Assembly (NCBI RefSeq): GCF_001945395.1 | Contig: NZ_MSXV01000044.1 | Coordinates: 76,313 to 140,312, forward strand | Reading direction: 5' to 3' | Length of the DNA stretch: 64,000 bases | Source of the DNA: Pseudomonas sp. PA15(2017) | GTDB lineage: Bacteria; Pseudomonadota; Gammaproteobacteria; Pseudomonadales; Pseudomonadaceae | In this document: one piece after another, positions 24,274 to 31,577 of the stretch | Layout: each line of letters starts with the position of its first letter | Numbering within the stretch: the first letter of the stretch is position 1 | The notes under the pieces: generated by a model | Told to the model about the DNA's origin: nothing | The model's input: the letters and a program-made list of their open reading frames with translations, nothing else | Database searches by the model: none | Position numbers and translations under genes: made by a program

Positions 24274-25092
24274 ATGAAGTTAAAAATTAACAGCTTGACG
24301 ATAGCAGCAACTATCCTAGTTTCCTTTTCTACTAATACTACACGAGCTGCAGACTATGGTTATCTATACCCTCCTTTGCTACCCAACGAGCAGAGCGTGA
24401 ATGACCTTCCATATGCCATCCCTTGTGCTGAAGCAAAAAATCAACATGGAGCCTCCTTCTACCGTTGCACCTGGTTTGTCTTACCCAGAAACATTACACA
24501 GTGGGACTCCCAACAACAACGCAACGTCACATTTAGCAACCATGTAAGCGGGAGATGCATTAGAGGCACATGCAGAGCAAGCAATGGATCCGGTGTCTAC
24601 GGGAGTTATAGCAGGGACTTTCCATTCAGCGTCTCAATTTATTACTACATTCACGAAAGTACTGATGGCTATCCAATCGCATACCGTATTGATGGAGGTC
24701 CTGCTAAAAATGAAAACACTGTCAGCTACGCTCAAGCGAAAGGTATTTTAAATAATTTTTTACTTGATCACGGCGTAGATGCCGATAGTGTCAAGCAAAG
24801 CATGAGTGCTTATGACCTCGACATAGCCACGGTAGATAGTGATGCAGAAAAAGACCTCGAATACACCGACAGCAAGCCACTGACAAAACCTACCAAGACC
24901 ATAGAGATCAAGGAGGCGTGGTGCAATCCACGCGCTGACGATGAATGCACCGTGAACGGTCAGAAGGTATCAATAGCAGATCTGAATCAATACCTGCCAC
25001 AGGTATATGAGCTAGAGATACTTAATGCAGGAGGCTATTGCGAGTACCCAATTTGCTATGACCAAAATGACAAGCCAGTAGGTCTCCGCTGA
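24274..25092 (+). CDS. Secreted hypothetical protein with Sec signal peptide
   Basis: 272 residues. Residues 1-25 form a signal peptide (basic start, apolar core, cleavage near TRA-AD). The mature part has several cysteine pairs (IPCAEA, YRCTW, RCIRGTCRAS, WCNPRADDECTV, GGYCEYPICYD), fit for disulfides in the periplasm or outside. The start at 24274 has AGGGA 9 bases upstream; an in-frame ATG at 24238 would overlap the previous gene and hide the signal peptide. It follows the 117-aa hydrophobic protein gene closely, so the two are likely one unit. No family recognised. Confidence 0.65.
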   Translation: MKLKINSLTIAATILVSFSTNTTRAADYGYLYPPLLPNEQSVNDLPYAIPCAEAKNQHGASFYRCTWFVLPRNITQWDSQQQRNVTFSNHVSGRCIRGTCRASNGSGVYGSYSRDFPFSVSIYYYIHESTDGYPIAYRIDGGPAKNENTVSYAQAKGILNNFLLDHGVDADSVKQSMSAYDLDIATVDSDAEKDLEYTDSKPLTKPTKTIEIKEAWCNPRADDECTVNGQKVSIADLNQYLPQVYELEILNAGGYCEYPICYDQNDKPVGLR

Positions 25093-25185
25093 AGTTAATA
25101 ACTTGCACCTCAAACTCCAGACACTATTTGGAATCTATCCTTACGAAGATACCCGTCCCCTAACAAGCGACGACAGACAACCTAA

Positions 25186-25229
25186 GTGAGCAGCCGAATG
25201 CTGCTCACAGGTTCGGCTCTGTTTTTTTT
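25186..25229 (+). terminator. Two mutually exclusive hairpins before a T8 tract
   Basis: GTGAGCAGC / GCTGCTCAC (25186-25194 / 25200-25208) and AGCCGAA / TTCGGCT (25192-25198 / 25212-25218) share bases and cannot both form. Only the second lies next to the T8 run (25222-25229). As a terminator it would end the secreted-protein transcript; the overlap is attenuator-like. Confidence 0.55.
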
Positions 25230-25294
25230 GCTAGCTTCTGTACGAAAAGTCGGTGTGGTTAGAATTGCCGCCATGATTGTCTGAAGGCCCGCAT

Positions 25295-25518
25295 GACAAG
25301 GCGCTAACGATCTATCCGACGCATCGTGGGAGTTGATCAAGGATCTGGTTTCTCCAGAGCAAAAGATGGGTCGCCCACGCAACGATGATCGCCTGATGCT
25401 CCACGGAATTCTGTGGACTCTCTGCTCAGGCGCTGCTTGGCGCGATCTGCCGAAACATTTTGGGCCGTGGTCGACGCTGTATCAGCGTTTTCGTGACTGG
25501 GGCGACGGCGACTCGTAC
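25295..25518 (+). pseudogene. IS5-family transposase fragment (N-terminal part)
   Basis: The translation includes LSDASWELIKDLVSPEQKMGRPRNDD, read in two pieces, and SGAAWRDLPKHFGPWSTLYQRFRDW, which is the N-terminal region of an IS5-family transposase. The native start is shifted out of frame, and the frame is cut after RDWGD, before the catalytic DDE residues. A probable IS left end with TGTACGAAAAGT lies near 25235. The fragment joins directly to an antitoxin remnant on the opposite strand. Confidence 0.75.
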
Positions 25519-25661
25519 AACTCGGCCGGAACCAGGTAGCTCATGACGCGATTGTGGTTGAGCACCGCAACCGTCATTCCATCCGCATTGGCCATAACTC
25601 CGGATGGATTTTTCTTCAATTCGGGCACGCTGACTGCGATGTCGGCAAGAATGCTCTGCAT
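25519..25661 (-). pseudogene. StbD/Phd-type antitoxin remnant, truncated by the IS junction
   Basis: From ATG at 25661 the minus strand reads MQSILADIAVSVPELKKNP, then a stretch with VLNHNRVMSYLVPAELYE, the N-terminal half of an StbD-like antitoxin. The frame then runs into the IS5 fragment at about 25518. The C-terminal toxin-binding part is lost and no RelE/StbE toxin follows. It could still bind its operator but cannot be a working antitoxin. Confidence 0.72.
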
Positions 25662-25784
25662 ACCAAGCCCCTAGATTTGATCTTTATTTAGGTCATAAAA
25701 GAGACGATGCGGCGAGCATCCACGTTGGGCCGTTCACCCCATTGCCCAGCGTGGAAAACACGTTGCCTCAGCGTCATGCAGGTA

Positions 25785-26732
25785 TCAGAAAACCTGCCCC
25801 TTACGCAGGCACCTGGCCCCCTGCGGCCTCAGCAAAAGCCGCTGATTATCCTTGACCAGATAGCGCACGGCCTGGTGGACGTTGGTGCGAGCCTTCCGAT
25901 CGTTTCGGCGAAGGGTGCCGACCGCGCATCGCTCCCCATAGCGTGCCTTGTCATGGTTGCAGCTATGAAAGCATCCCTGGCCGCGAGTGATGTGCTCCCA
26001 CAGCTCGCCGATCTGCTGGGCCTTGTAAAGGTCACCACGTACCTCGGCGCCGTTGAAGAAGAAAGCGGCATGGATGTGGTAGCCCCGGCTCTCCCCTTGC
26101 TCCACCGCGCAGATGTAGCCGGTGAGATGCTTGAAAATCGGGTTGCGCACACGCTCGGCAATCAGACTGTCCAGATCATCGAAGACGTGCTCGGCCCGCA
26201 ATCGTGCTCGGGCTACCGAGAGGTAGAACAGGTCGATCCTGACCACCACGCTACGCGAGTAACGATCAAGCACGGAATCAACGTAATCGACGATTCCGGT
26301 TTCCTGCTGCCTGGCCTGGTAGCGATGGTCATCCTTCCTGCGTAGATACCGGGGTTCTCGAATCAATTGGCGGATCCGGGCGACAAGGACGTTCATACTC
26401 TGGTGATAATCCAGGTAGTCCGTTCCCTCCTCGTCCAGACAGACAGGGCCGCGAGGGCTGCGCTCCAGCCCAACATCCTGGCAGGCCTCCCAGAATGCCT
26501 GAAGGTGTTCGCTATAGCGGTACTCACCACCTTGGTCGAACAGGTCGACCATCTGCTGGATATGATCGAAGTATCGAGAGAGTTGGGTTCGCTCGACCCG
26601 CTCCAACCCCGAGCGTATTGGCTTGAACCTGAATGCCGGCGCGTCGTGGCTCTCGATGGCCTGGACAAGCCGTTGAATCTGGATGGCGATATCGGATTGC
26701 GACAGGCAAGCATGGATGGGGCGTTTAGTCAT
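25785..26732 (-). CDS. YagK/YfjJ (Inovirus Gp2-like) HUH-type replication protein
   Basis: 315 residues. The C-terminal half matches the inovirus Gp2 / YagK-YfjJ family. An HUH motif is visible as GYHIHAAFF (H219-x-H221), and a candidate catalytic tyrosine Y291 lies in HQAVRYLVKD. The N-terminal ~120 residues are helical. HUH enzymes nick one strand and start rolling-circle replication or strand transfer. It sits next to an AlpA regulator gene, as in many P4-like islands. It could replicate the excised island. All key residues seem present; nicking activity is inferred. Confidence 0.75.
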   Translation of the reverse strand: MTKRPIHACLSQSDIAIQIQRLVQAIESHDAPAFRFKPIRSGLERVERTQLSRYFDHIQQMVDLFDQGGEYRYSEHLQAFWEACQDVGLERSPRGPVCLDEEGTDYLDYHQSMNVLVARIRQLIREPRYLRRKDDHRYQARQQETGIVDYVDSVLDRYSRSVVVRIDLFYLSVARARLRAEHVFDDLDSLIAERVRNPIFKHLTGYICAVEQGESRGYHIHAAFFFNGAEVRGDLYKAQQIGELWEHITRGQGCFHSCNHDKARYGERCAVGTLRRNDRKARTNVHQAVRYLVKDNQRLLLRPQGARCLRKGQVF

Positions 26733-27058
26733 GGGTAGGTACCTGATGGTTTAAGACATACAGGTACGGGGATGTGTACTTTTTAACCGATGATCTATTC
26801 CCTGATTAGAGCCTGGATGATGCTGCGGGATGAGATGACTCCTATGAAAAGGGTTAGATAGATAGCTAACTCCTATTTCAATAGTACCAGCCAGTCCGCC
26901 ATTGACTTCCCTAAGCCAGGCAGGGCAACGAGGAGCCACATTGCCGCGCCTGCCGGAGAAAAAACCATCAACCATCTGGGTGAGTTAGCTGAGGTTGCAC
27001 CCAGCCGGCATAAGCGTCATGACCAGCCGTAGCCAGCCATGACGCCGATGGTCGATGA
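26733..27058. other. 326-base gap upstream of the HUH-protein gene
   Basis: No supported gene. It holds the likely promoter of the YagK/YfjJ gene and a small inverted repeat (GTTAG at 26853-26857 and CTAAC at 26866-26870). AlpA-type regulators often act on nearby promoters, so this is a candidate target and possible origin region. Confidence 0.4.
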
Positions 27059-27286
27059 TCAACCAACCACCCCCAGGCGGCCAAATTGGCTTGGAGACTT
27101 CTCGGCCGAATCGCGTTCCTCGATCCTTGCCAGGATCCAGTCATGCACCTCGCTTTCGACCCAGGCGACGCAACGATCCCCCAGAGAGACTGGTTTGGGA
27201 AAGGTGCCATCCCCGATGTACTTGTAGATGGTCGAGCGGGCCAAGCCGGTCGAATCGATGACTTCTTTCAGGCGAATGATCCTCAT
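27059..27286 (-). CDS. alpA: AlpA-family regulator
   Basis: 75 residues: MRIIRLKEVIDSTGLARSTIYKYIGDGTFPKPVSLG, then VAWVESEVHDWI, the MerR-like winged helix typical of AlpA (CP4-57). In E. coli the AlpA protein raises expression of the island excision gene and so leads to integrase-dependent excision. Here it lies between the winged-helix protein gene and the HUH-protein gene, all on the minus strand, so it likely controls replication or excision of this island. Confidence 0.9.
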   Translation of the reverse strand: MRIIRLKEVIDSTGLARSTIYKYIGDGTFPKPVSLGDRCVAWVESEVHDWILARIEERDSAEKSPSQFGRLGVVG

Positions 27287-27339
27287 GAACGGGCTCCTCG
27301 TATTCGTTCAGAGGATTGGCGGGGGCAGTAAAATTTGAA

Positions 27340-28695
27340 CTATTTAATCACTAGCCGCATGGCTGGGTATGACGCGAGCCCATAGTGAATCCGATCAATC
27401 AGGTTGATATCGGCTTCTGCACTGTACGACTTGGGGTTAACGATACGAGGGCTTTCCTCCAGCAATATCGTGCACTCGGATAGCCACTCAGGAGGTGGCC
27501 GCAATAGCACCGTAATGATCGAACATCCCTTGTCCTGTAAAACCGGAAGTATGCTCAAGCCTCGCGAGTCGAACTCGATCCAATCCGCCTGCCCGAATCT
27601 TGACCTGTAATCCCGAGCGATCTTGAGCACCTCGCCGTGAAAATAGGCGATAACAGCTTTCCATTCCTTGTCAGCATCGTCCTGGCCGCCTTCGGGCGTG
27701 GACGGCTTTCGCAAGTTTTCCTCAATCTTTTCTCGAACCCAGCCATCGTCGACAAAATCTTTATCTCCGAGCTCACGCCAGTGGCGTGCAAGCAATTCGG
27801 ATGCATATTGCAGGAGCATGATTTGCAGAAGTCTGAAAATCCGTCCTCCTTGGCCAGTAAGAAATCGGATCACAGCTTGGGGCGTTTCAGTTTGTGCTCG
27901 GTTGCCATTTCTGGCGCTCTTAACATCTCTCCATAGCCTTTCCTCGTGTGAGATACGCCTATCATCTTCCCAGCCCAGTCGGTGTACCACGACGGCACAG
28001 TTTCGCTTCAATCCAAAAGCGGGATGGTTCAGGTTGAGAAAATAGGTACTCGAGATCTTCCCGGCCCTGAAAACCGAGCTTGATGCTCCCGGCACGTAGC
28101 TACGGATCAGCCCCACCGCCAGCAACCGCTTGAGCCGATGTTTCAAACTCTCGGCATCCAGCCCCGTCAGTCGGATCAATTCCAGGTTGCTCACCCCGGT
28201 TACTTGCCCGAAGCGATCGGCACGCGCCAATAACGTTCCCAGCAGCAATCGGTTGGATGCACTCAAGCGACCACGAGCACCTGGCGGCGCAGGCTTTCCA
28301 ACACTCGTCACAGCCGTCCTCTTCGCTTCGGTCTTTGGCGCTGCCCCCAACATCTCTACCGTCAGATCGTCTTCAGAAAACAGCCGCTCGAGGAGCTTGC
28401 CTTGCGCTCGGTCTGCATTTTTCTTTTCCATCAGCAGCGCCATCTCTGTGGCAACGATCCGGTAAGTGACTGCCGGTCGCCCTCGCCCAACACCTCTCGA
28501 CAGTCGGCATACCGCACCGCAAGCAACGAGTTCGCCGAGAGCACCGCTCACCATCCGCTCGGAGACATGGAGCCATTTGGCCAGCGCCTTGGCATTGCCG
28601 GGCGTCTCGTCAGCACCATCGCGTAAGGCACGGCAAGCCATAGCCTCCAGCAGAAATCTCGCGTCTGCACCACAGCCTGCCAAGCTCACACTCAT
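27340..28695 (-). CDS. Island winged-helix protein of unknown function
   Basis: About 451 residues from ATG 28695; a TTG at 28722 would add nine residues, and neither start has a clear ribosome site. The N-terminus contains winged-helix-like segments: ETPGNAKALAKWLHVSERMVSGALGEL and a second near 165-200 (SNLELIRLTGLDAESLKHRL, RLLAVGLIRSY). The C-terminal half is mixed and unrecognised. Genes of this kind accompany AlpA on Pseudomonas islands. It is divergent from the gene at 28825, and the gap between them is rich in palindromes, so self-regulation is plausible. Confidence 0.65.
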   Translation of the reverse strand: MSVSLAGCGADARFLLEAMACRALRDGADETPGNAKALAKWLHVSERMVSGALGELVACGAVCRLSRGVGRGRPAVTYRIVATEMALLMEKKNADRAQGKLLERLFSEDDLTVEMLGAAPKTEAKRTAVTSVGKPAPPGARGRLSASNRLLLGTLLARADRFGQVTGVSNLELIRLTGLDAESLKHRLKRLLAVGLIRSYVPGASSSVFRAGKISSTYFLNLNHPAFGLKRNCAVVVHRLGWEDDRRISHEERLWRDVKSARNGNRAQTETPQAVIRFLTGQGGRIFRLLQIMLLQYASELLARHWRELGDKDFVDDGWVREKIEENLRKPSTPEGGQDDADKEWKAVIAYFHGEVLKIARDYRSRFGQADWIEFDSRGLSILPVLQDKGCSIITVLLRPPPEWLSECTILLEESPRIVNPKSYSAEADINLIDRIHYGLASYPAMRLVIK

Positions 28696-28733
28696 GTAAT
28701 CGATAGTCAGCACAGCCCGCAATCCGACTTCAA

Positions 28734-28807
28734 ATAAACTACAGTTTATACACCCTGTAAAAATTTATTTAAAGACACGTGTTACAAACGTATAACGTTA
28801 CCGTAAC
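28734..28807. promoter_or_regulatory. Palindrome-rich divergent control region
   Basis: Two inverted repeats lie between divergent genes: ATAAACT-AC-AGTTTAT (28734-28749) and GTTAC-C-GTAAC (28797-28807). A further GTTAC is at 28781. They are likely operators for one or both flanking regulators. Confidence 0.5.
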
Positions 28808-28824
28808 TAAAAAACCATTGCATT

Positions 28825-29526
28825 ATGACCATGACAGAATTACAAAAGAGCGCATCCAGACCAGAGGGTGGGAAGGTGGCTGAGAGCAACACGAAGTGGC
28901 TGCGTCAAAACGAGTGGGAATGGGCGGAAGTCTATTTGCGGAAGCGCGCCCCCAGAGAAATCTTCCTGGGTCAATTCGATAAACCGGGATATGCCAGGAC
29001 GGCACGGATAATCGAGGATATCGAACAAACCACGGAAGGAATGAAACTGATCGAGCGCCTAAAGAACGCACTACGGCAGCGTAGATACCGCTCTCCGAGC
29101 AATGGCAGGCAGGCGTGCACCTTCTCCCTCCCGACAAAAACTGTGACAAGGCTCCGCCACCTGGCCAACAAGTACGAGCAAACGGAAACCTCGATAGTCG
29201 CTGCACTCATCGATGGCCTGGACGACATGACCAAGGCGCAGCAGGCACGGGAAGAGCAGTTGAAGAAAACCGCACAGATCGAGCGACAAGCAGCCAACCT
29301 TGCGAAGTCCCCCCTCAAGGCCCAACTGGAAGAGGCCATGAAGCAGTTGGAGCGCCAAGTCGAGCTTGTCGTCATGTGGGAACTGTCACTGGAGGCAGCC
29401 CAGCCACCTTTCGAGGGAGATGAAGCGGAAGCGCAACACGAGGTAGACAAAAGGATGAAGGACGTTCAACGAGCACTTCGCATCATTGCAGCCAAGCACG
29501 CAATCAGCAGTGAAAGGCTGATCTGA
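28825..29526 (+). CDS. Hypothetical protein with ribbon-helix-helix-like segment and coiled coil
   Basis: 233 residues. About 92-130 (TFSLPTKTVTRLRHLANKYEQTETSIVAALI) has the beta-helix-helix pattern of ribbon-helix-helix DNA-binding proteins. The next ~90 residues are a charged coiled coil. It is divergent from the winged-helix gene across a palindrome-rich gap. A partition or copy-control role is possible but not shown. No strong ribosome site is visible; a second ATG at 28831 is equally possible. Confidence 0.6.
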   Translation: MTMTELQKSASRPEGGKVAESNTKWLRQNEWEWAEVYLRKRAPREIFLGQFDKPGYARTARIIEDIEQTTEGMKLIERLKNALRQRRYRSPSNGRQACTFSLPTKTVTRLRHLANKYEQTETSIVAALIDGLDDMTKAQQAREEQLKKTAQIERQAANLAKSPLKAQLEEAMKQLERQVELVVMWELSLEAAQPPFEGDEAEAQHEVDKRMKDVQRALRIIAAKHAISSERLI

Positions 29527-29684
29527 GTGCCTGTATCGCCCACCCGATCACAGTTGCTTGGATACCACCTATGAAAAGCTAGACCAGCCCCGGCCCGGTG
29601 ACTTTCATAGACTCCCGTCTGCCTGTCGAAGCTATGCTTGGCGTGCAACCGGAAAGCGCCCGGCACCCATGTACATCCCTGCAA

Positions 29685-30014
29685 CTAATGAGACACGCTT
29701 TCAATCAGCCATTCAGGAATGTCCCGCATGCCATGTAAAACGCGCCATACATCAACATGGTCATCGCGTTCAACGTAGAACACCAGATAGGGATAGCGCT
29801 TCAGCGACCAGTAAAGCAACCCTGGAAAACCCAGCTCATGGGCGTACCGAGACATACCCGAGGCCGGATGGCGGCTGATGTGGCTATAGGCATTTTCAAG
29901 GGCATCGATAAAACCGAGTGCAGGCTGCTCGGCCTGCTCACCAAGGTAATAGCTGACAGCGTCCTCTACATCCTGGCTGGCAAGGGCTCGCGGAATGACA
30001 GGCTTGGCCTTCAT
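29685..30014 (-). CDS. parE: ParE/RelE-superfamily toxin
   Basis: 109 residues with the fold pattern ASQDVEDAVSYYLGE, FIDALENAYSHISRHPASG, YPYLVFYVERDDHVDVWRVLHGMRDIP. ParE toxins block DNA gyrase; the C-terminal RVLHGMRDI strand is typical. Its start overlaps the stop of the antitoxin gene by 4 bases (ATGA), so the pair is translationally coupled with the antitoxin first. It lies near the island's right end, where an addiction module stabilises the element. Confidence 0.88.
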   Translation of the reverse strand: MKAKPVIPRALASQDVEDAVSYYLGEQAEQPALGFIDALENAYSHISRHPASGMSRYAHELGFPGLLYWSLKRYPYLVFYVERDDHVDVWRVLHGMRDIPEWLIESVSH

Positions 30015-30247
30015 TCCCGAGCCTTACGAACCCTGGCGCGCAAAGATTCGAAGTAGGCACCATCCAGGGGAGCAGTGGGAGCCGATTCAGCCCCGGCCAG
30101 TAATAGACCACGGAGGTGCTGCCGATCCTGATCCTTGCGAATCAGCTCCCGCACATATTCGCTGCTGGTGCTGTAGCCTCGCTGGCTGACCTGGTCATCG
30201 ACGAAGCTCTTGAGGGCGTCCGGCAGAGAGATATTCATGGTACTCAT
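30011..30247 (-). CDS. parD: ParD-family antitoxin
   Basis: 78 residues starting MSTMNISLPDALKSFVDDQV, the ribbon-helix-helix N-terminus of ParD, then YSTSSEYVRELIRKDQ; the C-terminal ~30 residues would wrap the toxin. The ATG at 30247 follows a -10-like TATACT and a repeated TTTGnCAAA operator. An upstream frame reads into this gene without a stop, but the operator, promoter and family length fix the start here. Confidence 0.88.
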   Translation of the reverse strand: MSTMNISLPDALKSFVDDQVSQRGYSTSSEYVRELIRKDQDRQHLRGLLLAGAESAPTAPLDGAYFESLRARVRKARE

Positions 30248-30826
30248 GGCTTTGTCCGCCTTTGACAAAATTTGCCAAAGTATACACCTCGAGCTATGAG
30301 ATTGGCGCTCACCAGCTTCTGCTGGCGGATCCAATCTCTGCGGCAGATAACCATGATGGCCTGGGTTGTATAATGCGGCCTGCCCCCACCACATGCTTTT
30401 GACTCCAAAATAATGCAGGATCCCGCCGAATGAATAACCTTCGACTAGTTGCAACTGGCTGATGTCTTTCTCCAGCAGCGCTACCATCTTTTCTAATTGC
30501 CGTACTTCACCTTCTTTTCGTCGAGCATAGGAAATCACATGGTTGAGGTAGTCCCTATGCCTCTCAAGCTCGCTTGCTTGAACTCCGCCAAAACCGGCCG
30601 AAAGGTAGCTATCACGGACTGAATGGAAGGGATACAGAGCGCTTCGACGCTCCTCAGCTCTTTCAAGAAATTCGATAAAAGCCTTTGCTCGCTCCTCTCC
30701 AGCCAGCGCACTAACCATCTGCCCCCGCTCATCTTCAAGCTCGTTACGCGCAACCTGCAGCATTTCTTCAGCGATATGAATCTGATCAGAAATGACTTTA
30801 TTGTCTAGCGGAGGACCTATCATCAT
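30248..30826 (-). CDS. Helical hypothetical ORF that lacks its own stop and reads into parD
   Basis: From ATG 30826 the frame gives ~193 residues, the first ~140 strongly helical and charged (AEEMLQVARNELEDERGQ, EFLERAEERRS, EGEVRQLEKMVALLEKDISQL). The last ~40 residues look non-coding and overlap the parD promoter. The simplest view is a real gene whose 3' end was replaced when the parDE cassette arrived. A fused 271-residue product is possible but not expected, because parD has its own control region. Confidence 0.45.
30261..30284 (-). promoter_or_regulatory. parDE promoter-operator
   Basis: TTTGACAAA (30261-30269) and TTTGCCAAA (30271-30279) are two copies of a TTTGnCAAA palindrome separated by one base. 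They overlap a minus-strand -10 element TATACT (RC of 30279-30284) just upstream of parD. This fits autorepression by ParD/ParDE. Confidence 0.65.
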
Positions 30827-30957
30827 GTGGTGATCTCAACTGCTAAATAGTGTTCGAAAGCTATCACTTGAAACCAGGCGCGTGCAGGATCTATGACGTT
30901 CGTCGAAGACCCCCTTGCCTTGGCCTCTCACTCGGCAGATTGCAGCAAAAAATACCG

Positions 30958-30981
30958 GTGGGGCAAAAAGTGGGGCAAAAA
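30958..30981. repeat. Right tandem arm-type repeat
   Basis: Two contiguous copies of GTGGGGCAAAAA (30958-30969, 30970-30981). They match the left pair GTGGGGTAAAA at 3658-3679 in orientation and differ at one base. Confidence 0.7.
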
Positions 30982-31010
30982 TCGGAAGCGCTCAAAAACT
31001 ACCAGGCATA

Positions 31011-31043
31011 AAAAAATCCAATCACCGCTAAGTGACTGGATTT
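31011..31043 (-). terminator. Island-borne terminator of the rebuilt tRNA-Pro gene
   Basis: Stem 31014-31025 / 31032-31043 with one mismatch and a 6-base loop; the A-run on the left is a U-run in the tRNA transcript. It lies inside the island 11 bases beyond the 49-bp repeat, so the island supplies its own terminator to replace the one displaced to 3432-3463. Confidence 0.7.
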
Positions 31044-31053
31044 CTTGAGGTTT

Positions 31054-31102
31054 TTTGGTCGGGACGGAGTGATTCGAACACTCGACCCCTTGCACCCCAT
31101 GC
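31054..31102. repeat. attR: repeat inside the intact tRNA-Pro
   Basis: 49 bases identical to 3477-3525. It forms the 3' portion of the intact tRNA gene plus two bases beyond CCA. The repeat ends at the anticodon arm, so crossover falls in the 3' half of the tRNA. Confidence 0.95.
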
Positions 31103-31132
31103 AAGTGCGCTACCGGGCTGCGCTACGCCCCG
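31056..31132 (-). tRNA. tRNA-Pro(GGG)
   Basis: 77 bases with encoded CCA. The acceptor stem CGGGGCG / CGTCCCG pairs with one G-U. The anticodon arm is CTTGC-ATGGGGT-GCAAG, giving anticodon GGG. The T loop reads GTTCGAATC. It is the insertion site of the island, and its 3' half is contributed by the island copy. Confidence 0.97.
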
Positions 31133-31220
31133 ACGGGTGTTGCTGGTGCCTTTGGCGTTAGCCGAAAGCGGGAGAAACTATAAACTAAGCATCTGAATTG
31201 TGGAAGGTTTTTCTTCGAAT

Positions 31221-31577
31221 TCATTTGCGCAGGACGTGGAGTACATCCTCCAGCTCGGCGATCATCTGCTTGATGAGCTGCTTGTACTGGGTGGTGTCGT
31301 CCTTGGCTTCTTCGCCGGTCAGGCGCAGGCGTGCGCCACCGATGGTGAAGCCCTGATCGTACAGCAAGGCGCGGATCTGGCGGATCATCAGCACGTCCTG
31401 GCGCTGGTAATACCGACGGTTGCCGCGACGCTTGACCGGGTTGAGCTGTGGAAACTCCTGCTCCCAGTAACGAAGCACATGCGGTTTGACCGCACAGAGT
31501 TCACTGACCTCGCCGATGGTGAAGTACCGCTTGCCGGGTATGACAGGCAGTTCGTCGTTATGACTTGGTTCCAGCAT
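31221..31577 (-). CDS. MerR-family regulator of the pheT-ihfA locus
   Basis: 118 residues. The winged-helix N-terminus [29 protein letters not shown] is typical of MerR; a coiled coil ([17 protein letters not shown]) ends the protein, and no effector domain is present. Start 31577 (MLEPSHNDE) matches Pseudomonas orthologues; an ATG at 31586 adds three residues. It overlaps ihfA by about 20 bases and is the last gene of the pheST-ihfA operon. Its target genes are not known. Confidence 0.92.
   Translation of the reverse strand: MLEPSHNDELPVIPGKRYFTIGEVSELCAVKPHVLRYWEQEFPQLNPVKRRGNRRYYQRQDVLMIRQIRALLYDQGFTIGGARLRLTGEEAKDDTTQYKQLIKQMIAELEDVLHVLRK

Larger units (their letters stand above)
3477..31102. 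mobile_element. 27.6-kb genomic island integrated in tRNA-Pro(GGG)
   Basis: A 49-bp direct repeat (3477-3525 and 31054-31102) covers the 3' part of tRNA-Pro and bounds the element. A tyrosine integrase is the first gene inside the left end. Tandem repeats of GTGGGG(T/C)AAAA lie 133 bases inside the left repeat and about 70 bases inside the right one. Contents include the Ssp-like phosphorothioation operon with a GHKL/receiver pair, a DUF932-YqaJ-Gp3-RadC cluster, an AlpA regulator, an HUH-type YagK/YfjJ protein and ParDE. No relaxase with conjugation machinery or type IV secretion genes are visible, so mobility would rely on another element. Confidence 0.93.

Noticed and set aside
26751..26975. 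74-residue minus-strand frame
   Set aside because: No ribosome site and no protein-like pattern; in the promoter region of the HUH-protein gene.
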